Shown piece after piece: positions 56,736-64,000 of a stretch of DNA of 64,000 nt. A program made the position numbers and the translations under genes. The DNA is from Eleginops maclovinus (lineage: Eukaryota; Chordata; Actinopteri; Perciformes; Eleginopidae), in assembly GCF_036324505.1 (NCBI RefSeq), contig NC_086370.1:19343656-19407655 (forward strand). The letters are read 5' to 3'. The notes beneath the pieces are model-generated. The model had not been told where the DNA came from. It worked only from the letters and a program-made list of their open reading frames with translations, and did not search any database. Position 1 is the first letter of the stretch. Each line of letters begins with the position of its first letter.

Positions 56736-59700
56736 GCCCGTATATTTCATTCACTGGCTGGAGACAAACACACCGTACATGTGTTTTTGTCTCTCTGTCT
56801 TTTCCTTTCCTCACACGCTCTCTGTCAACCTTTCACATACTTCATCACACACGGTGGCTTTCAAAGAAGCCGACGCTTACTTAGAGCTACTGACACACAA
56901 ATACTGACAGAGGGAGGAAAATTTGTCTTCATTAGCGATAACAGGAAAAGTAGGAGGCTCTGTGTAATGAAAATAAAGCTTTTAACCCTGAAAATGTTAT
57001 CAATAACGTATGAAACCAGTCACATGTACATTTCCTGCTACATTTACATATCCCATAATCAACAGACATGGTAACAAAACAGGTTTTAGTGACGTAAGTT
57101 GATGTGGCTTTTAACTTAACATTTCACCAATGGAGCATAGAAAAGCTTACCTAGTGAGGTGAAAGATAAATGGCAGTGTATGCGCAACGGTCTGATGAGT
57201 AACGGTTAGCACATTTTCCTTGTGGGAGGACATATTGTAAGTCCTTAATTTGAAAAGCATTTCCAATGCACACGTGTTTTCCCTCCTTTCCTCTAGTCTG
57301 TTTTTCCTCCAGGTCTCTGTAAAACTAACTCACATATTCACATTTTTATCTCAACAAAATAGGAAATGCATTAAGACTCTGAGTTTGTTTTAATCAGTAT
57401 TAAGTCTTATGGATGTCGAGTGGAAAAGGATGTCAAGAGAAATGTCCCCTCCGCGAGGATTCCTGTCTGGGTAAATGTTTTCATAGATGCCAGGTGTTCA
57501 CCAGCATTCCTGTTCACTCTCATAGATAGGAAATAATGTTTTGATTAACTTTGCTTTTACATCGCTGCACTACCTTAAGTCTCTTTTATGCACAGTAGAC
57601 ACACATGGCAAAGGAGAAAGGAGGAGAATGTTATAATAGATCAGTGATGAGAAAGTGAGAAACCAACCAGTCTACAGGGGTTAGGGTCAGGGAACAGTTA
57701 CGTTTTTAGGTTTATAATTGCCTACTTTTCCAGTCCAACTTATATTTATATCAGTTGATTAAGTTCTCAATGTTTAATGGAACATGTCTAATACCCCAAC
57801 ATTAGTGCTGATCGCTAAACTCTCGGTTATCGCCAATACCGACTCTCCTGGCGCTCCAGTGCTCTCTTTTTCTAAAATATTTAGACTCACTGTATGGAAG
57901 TCATTAAGTTATTTTTGTTCATGTGGGTTAACATTCAGCTGGGGATTCCTATGGCACCAGAACACTAATTTAAAAGCCAGAAAGAATGAATAGAACTAAT
58001 TGTGGTAACATCAAACGTTATCACACCGAACGAGAAGCAGTATGCAAAGTGTGTCAGTTGCATCATGGCTGATATGCATCTGCTTGATAAGGTCAGGACT
58101 TGGGCCAATTCAAATCCAACAATTCGTGTGAATCCTTATTTGACACCAGATGAAAAATACCATGAATATTTACTGCTCTCTAATCTCCCATCTCGTACAC
58201 GCATTGTATGACTTTAGATGCTCTTTTGAATAAGTAGTATTCCACAGAAGTATGCTATGTCAGCACTTTTAGCAATGGATTAAAGGTTGTCAGATGCAAC
58301 TAGAGTCCCACTTTTTTTATTGAATTGTAAGATGAACTCACAGATCCATCTCTATATACACAGCTCCCTCCAGGGTAGCACAGTAAGATCCGTTCAGTGA
58401 CGACAAGGCCTCTTCCTGTTCCCGGGTCATGACCGTGGCTGGTGGCTTGTAGTGATTGACAGCTGAGTGTTTGGGTTAGGCAGCCATCTCCAGGGATTTA
58501 CCATAGGGAACGCCTTTTTACACAGCCAATATTTAACACTGGCAAGATCACTCTCACACACACAGACTTATATAACATACACATTCACACAAAAACATAT
58601 AGACACAGAGTCCAGGCACACCACCTCCATGCTGTTATACAGAGAGCGTATCTCATCCACATATCTCATATGCATCCCTCAGGGACCTCAGTCTGAGACC
58701 ATAGCAAGCCTGTGTCATGGGGAGGAAGGAAGTGGAGCTTTCACTTAAACTTACGATCAGTGAAGTTATGGAATATTCTTTGGTTTTGCACATTTCCTCT
58801 GGATTTTGTCCAATTTTCATGTAAAAAAAATGCATATTTGTATGCCATGTTCTGTACCTCGCTGTTCTCGTGATGATCTGGCCCCAAGGATAACTTGATT
58901 TTGATTTTATTTTCACTCTTTCCCCATTTTTCTGCCTACTCTTCACAGGTTAACCAGTGTTGTTTTATTTTTTCTTGAAAAATGTGTGTCTGTAGGATGG
59001 GCAGCATCTTAGTTTGTGCTGAAACACTGCTAACATGTTCTGAGGCAATTTCATCCAAGCATTAGGAACTCATTGTGGTATCTTCTGGGATTTAAATCAA
59101 ATGTTTTTTAACATCTTTACAAAAGTAGACTGCTCTTGTATTTTGGTATTAACGCTGTAATGTCATAACGATTAACACCAGTGTAGCTGCGCCTGTTAGC
59201 ACAGCTGCTACTGTATTCGGGAACAAGTACCATCCCCAGCCTGTGTAGTCCCCTCAGGGCAAAGACAGAGTAAGCTAGCTGTGGCAGTTGTTTGTTTAGC
59301 TGTGTGTTTCAGCAAGCCATTAATACAGAGGCCTAATAGTTCTGTCAGAAGCATTAACACACATGGGAGCAATTTCCTTGACACAGATTACACACGGATT
59401 TAGGGAACCAAAGTGGTGCTTCCTGAACACAGATTCAACCTGGAGTTAAAATCTTAAGGGTGGGTTGCACCTTTTAGAAAACACAGATAATAAACCCAGT
59501 GGAAGGGAATTTGCAAATTCCCAGTAGCTGCATCTTAAATGCACCTGTAAGAGGAACCAAACACTTCAGGAGGGCTCTCGAGTATAATTCATGTCATTTT
59601 CACATCACTGGTCAATTTTAATCAAATACATGCTCACACTAAATTTGAGTAAATAGGAAAACATCTTAGAGTTTACATTGATTGTCATTTGGTATACTTC

Positions 59701-62004
59701 CTCATGAGTGAGACAGTAAATACAAATAGTGACATGTATTAGTCTTGTCTAATGTTGCCCATTGATGAAGTTTGATTCCATGTCTAATAAGTGCATTGAA
59801 GAGATAGTAGACGTGAAAGTTCGTCACCATGACTGTGCTGGCTGGACACACGTTAGTTCATCTAGAGATAAATCTTCCCTTGTCTTATCCCTGTTGAGAC
59901 CTTGTATTGTGTATTTTAGCAACACGGTTGTAGAAAATGCTGCAGCCATGAGTAACAACTGGACAGTTATTTCTTGTAGGATCTGTTTTCCCCGATCCAT
60001 CATTGATTTCTCTTATTTTTACCTGCCCAGGTGTCATGAAATGAGCTGTTTTCATCTGTTGTGCACCTGCAAAATCATCCCCTCCTTATTGCAGCATGAC
60101 ACAATACTCTCCCCCTCTCGAGAGTCTGTAAGTGCACTAACAGCGCAGACACGTATTGTTATCTGGTGAGCGATATTTGGTGAGCCCACAGCAGCTGGAT
60201 GTGATGGGACATTTTGTAAACCTCCACGGATCTCTGTAGCAGAGCAGAATTTAACACAGTGGGCGGCACACTCAATAATAGCGGTTCAGGAGGGATACAT
60301 TTTTGCTCCACAACATTTCTCACAGTTGTGCTATAACGGGTAAAAAACAGGCTCTTTTGAGACTAAATGTATTATTTTCAAACCACCCACAGATATAAAG
60401 GCACAGATACATGTTGTTATGTTTGGTGGTAGATTAAATATTGTGTTAGTTATTACTGTTCCACAATGTGTAAGAATCAGGAGTCCTTTATTTGTCCCAC
60501 AGTGAGCAGCAAAGGAGAGGGTGAAGATAAAGGCATGCATCAATTTAAAATAAATAAAATCACTACAAATCCAAGGTAAGAATGTTTTTAAGTAGCAGCA
60601 TTACAAAGTTTGAAGATATTTTTTTAATGTTAATATTTTTGCATCTGTATTTTTATTACATCACAAACAAATGTTAAGTTATCAGACAGCTGGTAGCAGA
60701 TTCAAGGGGTCACACTTTGGTTTGGTTGATAGTGATGTTATGTTAAATGTTTTTTCATGTATTGAGTTTTGATATTTGTCCATGTTGAAGTTCCAAATGG
60801 AGCTGCTGGGGCGCAAGTCGAATTTCAGACTTGATATGGCCATTAAAGTTGTATCATATCGTATCGTTTGTAGTGGTGTTCAAGTTATGGCTGGCTGCCC
60901 CATTCAAATTACAGCCTGTATTCGTGTGTGTGACAATAATGAGAGGTCAAGTGTGTTGCTGTTGTAGTGACGATTGTATGCTGGTGTGTTGGTATTTTTG
61001 GAGAAATGTAAGAAACTACAATACAAAAGGGAACAAATGACAATGAACATATCATAGCACACCGTTGTGAGCGTAAGTGTACGTTTAAAGGCAAGAATGA
61101 TAGGGGTTTGAATATAAGCTTGCAAGAAAGAAAACTGTATTACACTTTAATGTGGTTCTACCCCAGTCAGACCCTCTTCTTAAAGGTACAATTCAATTAC
61201 CTGTTTTTAGAGAGTGAGTGAGCGGACCTCCTACCAGACAGAGAAATACAGAGACACCAGCAGAAAAGAAGAGTTTGTCTAGCGTTTTGCACCTGAGGCT
61301 ATTTCCAGTTGCTTTTGTTTATTTTTCCCCTTTTGGGTTCTCGTGTAATGGTGGAGAAATATTGAGCATTTTTTCCCTCCAAGGAGAAATAGTGTTGTTG
61401 AATGAACCCAAGAGCGGAGGGCTATGCAGATGGATTTTCTTTTAAAGCTTTTTTTCCTTCAAGTAAATATTGAAATGTATACTGGAGGAATGAGATGAGA
61501 GTATTTTCAGAAGCCCGGCTCAGATTGCTCCTGGTAAATAAAATCAGCAGCCTGCCATCTTCTTGAGCCTCTTCTTCTGCCTCCCACTGTGTTTTCCAAC
61601 CAGGCGTGTCCTAGAATATGATACACTTGTAAACGGTGAGCAATTTTGCTTCTGTGATGCACATTTTTAGTCAAGTGAGTTCTCAGAAAATGTCTTTACT
61701 GGGAAAAACACTTAATTTTAGGAACTGATTGGTTCCTGTCAAAGCAAACCAGTGGCTCTCAAATACTTTGCCAGGTGCTCCATCCATTTGTAAATTCCAA
61801 ATATAATCCTGTAAGTCCATGGTCCTATTTGTCATGTGTTATACAATATCATGATTGCCAAATTTGCTGAACACTTCTTATACTTTTCAGTCCTTTTGCG
61901 GTCCTCTTCCTCTCAATCATTCCTACTGGAAGTCTTATCTTCCATTGGCATGTCCACTGAGGTTGATCAGTTCAACAGAAAATACACGCCGTCACTAATG
62001 TCAC
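54251..62004. other. Intergenic region downstream of srbd1
   Basis: No coding exon with splice signals and a recognisable protein motif was found on either strand. It contains short LINE-like tails (about 55795-55860 and 60470-60560), a CA tract near 56703-56730, and AT-rich single-copy-looking DNA. Open frames of 60-140 codons here look random. Confidence 0.6.
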
Positions 62005-62215
62005 TGTGGCGGGCGGTCGTGTTTCTATCCGAGGGTTGTGGGTTCAATCCCAGCCCATGCTGTCAACATGTCGATGTACCCTTGGGCAAGATACTTAACC
62101 AAGAGTTGCGCCCGATGGCATGGCCGACTGTGTGTGAATGTTAGATTGCTCTGTATGAATGTAAAGCGCTTTGAGGTGTTGTAAAGACTGGATAAAGCGC
62201 TTTATAATTACATCC
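62005..62215 (+). mobile_element. tRNA-derived SINE
   Basis: A polymerase III B-box-like GGTTCAATCC lies at 62041-62050 within a tRNA-like head (tgtggcgggcggtcg... to B box). A body with ttgggcaagatacttaacc follows, and a tail with two copies of AAAGCGCTTT(g/a), a common 3' end of fish SINEs and their LINE partners. A target duplication is not evident. The family is not named. Confidence 0.75.
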
Positions 62216-63179
62216 ATTTACATTTACCATTAATGTTCTGCAATTTGTAGCAGTCCTTAAATCCTTTTAATAAAAACAGTGGGGGGGGGCAGTAATACAG
62301 TCAGCAATCAGCATACAGGTCTTTTTTCTTGCTTGTATTTTAATTAGGTCCTTATAAGCTACCACAAGCAAAATGTACACTTATGGAAACATCAGAAAAT
62401 AAAACCCAGTTGCAAAAAGAAGCGTGAACTTGAAAAATGTAGAAAACACATCATTGTTTTGTTTATAATTCTCTTACATATGAAGTATATTTTTCATTGT
62501 GAATCTTGTTCAATGGAAGCCCTTTTTCAGCACTACCAGCCATGTTTTTTTGCTTAGCCAGGAACAACATGAATCTTACAGTCTGAATTTTTTCTTCCAA
62601 TATCAATCTTGCCATGGAAAAATATGTAAATTCAGCTTTTTGTCTTTTATTGATTTATTGCACCTCTTATGCAGATAAAAAATGGCTTCAGAATGAGGAA
62701 AGGAAAAGAAAGCCCCCCCAACTCACTCACATGTGGATTCATTCCAGTGAAACCGGAGAAGCTAATTAAACATAATGAAGATCTATGCAGAGCCAAATAG
62801 CCTGTGAGGGCTGGGGAGAGAGCCAGGAAGAGCCTGAGCCAGTAACAGAGAGAGGTGTAGGTTCAGGAATTGTCTTGTTAGAGAGTGTGTGTGTGTGTGT
62901 GTGTGCGTGTGCGTGTGCACCTACCTCACCTGCCTGTGGAAAAATCCAATGGTTTGGTGTGGTTTCCCGGGAATACACTTCCTCTCTGTTCCATCTGTTC
63001 CACCACACGTCACCCAATCAATTGCTAACCTGATACTCTTGCCCTTGTGCCAGCCAGCCAATCATAGCAGCCAGTGGTGGTCATGTGGTACTCCAGAGAC
63101 AGTTGGCAGCCCATTTGTAATGTACAGTTAACTGTATAATGATATTTCTCCTCCGCTGGAAAACCACTAAAGTTACTGC

Positions 63180-63215
<36 letters not shown>

Positions 63216-64000
63216 TTTTCTGTAATGATCGGTCCGCTTCTGCATTCTTCAGGATCGCTCTGATGTTCTTTGACGGTTCACAGTATGAAGGTTGTGTATG
63301 TTAGCTTGACATCACACTGTATTTCGGTCAGCATGCTGTAGATACCCCCTCAGAGTTGCCATTAGTTGTAATACAGTAAATATGAATAAGTATTTGCTTA
63401 TATTAATTAGGTTAATTAGGTCTTCAGCCAATAGCACACGTTTCTATTTCTGCTATTACAACCTGAATCTGAGCTCTCTTTATGCAGATGTTTAAAAGTC
63501 ATACATCTTAACATGTGAATCATTTATATCAGCACTCGAACCATTTTTGATGTTGGCTGGTGCCCAATAAGTGTTCTCCAACTACAAGGCCACCGGGCTC
63601 TCTCTCTCTCTTAATGCCTTTTTGTTTTTATTCTCTCTTTAAAAGTGTTTTGATCCAGATGTATTTGCATTGACAGTCCTTAACTCTCACTACTGAGCCG
63701 TTTTAATCAAGGCGTGGTTCCTATTGCCCTGTTCCAACGGACTGTTGTTTCACAAATCATTTCCAAAGCAAGCAGGCTATGATTACAGTGCGGGAGCGTG
63801 TGCCGTTGTTAATGGGTTTCTAACGGCCTCAGTGACAGTTCTCAGGCTGCCACTGTGAAACACTTCAGTGTTCTTTAAAGAGCAAGGAGCTAAACATGGC
63901 CAATGGGTGATGGATACAGAAGAAAGAAATTAAGCGAGAGAGGTTGCTAAAATAGTGGGATGGCAGGCAAGAGGAGTGAAGCATAGGGAATTGTTGTACT
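62216..64000. other. Intergenic DNA to the window end
   Basis: No gene is recognised. It holds a poly-G run (62281-62290), a (GT)n tract with GC variants at 62885-62917, and a (TG)n tract at 63183-63213. The last ~300 bases are of balanced composition without simple repeats and may be conserved non-coding DNA, which I cannot test. Confidence 0.55.
63183..63213. repeat. (TG)n microsatellite
   Basis: A 31-bp TG tract in intergenic DNA. Confidence 0.95.

Noticed and set aside
56383..56814. 143-codon minus-strand frame downstream of srbd1
   Set aside because: Part of it is read through a CA tract and low-complexity Ser/Leu sequence; no recognisable motif or gene context.

Overview
This is vertebrate nuclear DNA, most likely from a teleost fish. 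It has split genes with GT-AG introns, many long (CA)n/(GT)n microsatellites, hAT transposons with 8-bp target duplications, and a tRNA-derived SINE. The two host genes are a CD74 (MHC class II invariant chain) homologue and SRBD1. Species cannot be read from the sequence. Nothing prokaryotic (operon, CRISPR, RBS) is present.

Layout: (1) 1-4180, minus strand: a CD74-like gene of six coding exons plus a likely 5'UTR exon. Its X1-X2-Y (SXY/CIITA-type) promoter lies at 4139-4178. The predicted protein has 198 aa: cytoplasmic tail, membrane anchor, CLIP-like segment and a C-terminal thyroglobulin type-1 domain. I found no trimerisation domain; a 28-nt exon links CLIP directly to the thyroglobulin domain. 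(2) 4545-14342: a repeat-transposon-repeat structure. Two direct copies of a ~1.26-kb segment, about 0.7% divergent, flank a 7.28-kb DNA transposon with 28-bp terminal inverted repeats. The transposon carries a transposase-like gene, a two-sided array of a 15-bp subterminal motif, and two nested, independently inserted hAT elements with perfect 8-bp target duplications. The second hAT splits the transposase frame. (3) 14401-53649, plus strand: srbd1, 20 coding exons and 1,014 codons, in phase at every junction from start to stop. It is a Tex-like protein with a Lys/Pro-rich N-terminal tail, Tex N-terminal region, YqgF/RNase-H-like fold, helix-hairpin-helix repeats and an S1 RNA-binding domain. 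The introns hold many microsatellites, LINE-like repeat tails and possible regulatory elements. (4) 53650-64000: srbd1 3'UTR with a poly(A) signal at 54223, then intergenic DNA with a SINE at about 62005-62215 and no recognisable coding exon.

How the parts relate: cd74 and srbd1 are divergently transcribed. The duplicated segment lies just upstream of the first coding exon of srbd1 and probably holds its promoter and untranslated first exon. If so, the transposon-associated event duplicated the srbd1 promoter and pushed the two genes about 8.5 kb further apart. The point most worth following up is this repeat-transposon-repeat structure with its unusual transposon; next are the CD74 protein without a trimerisation domain and two srbd1 splice sites placed against GT/CA microsatellites.
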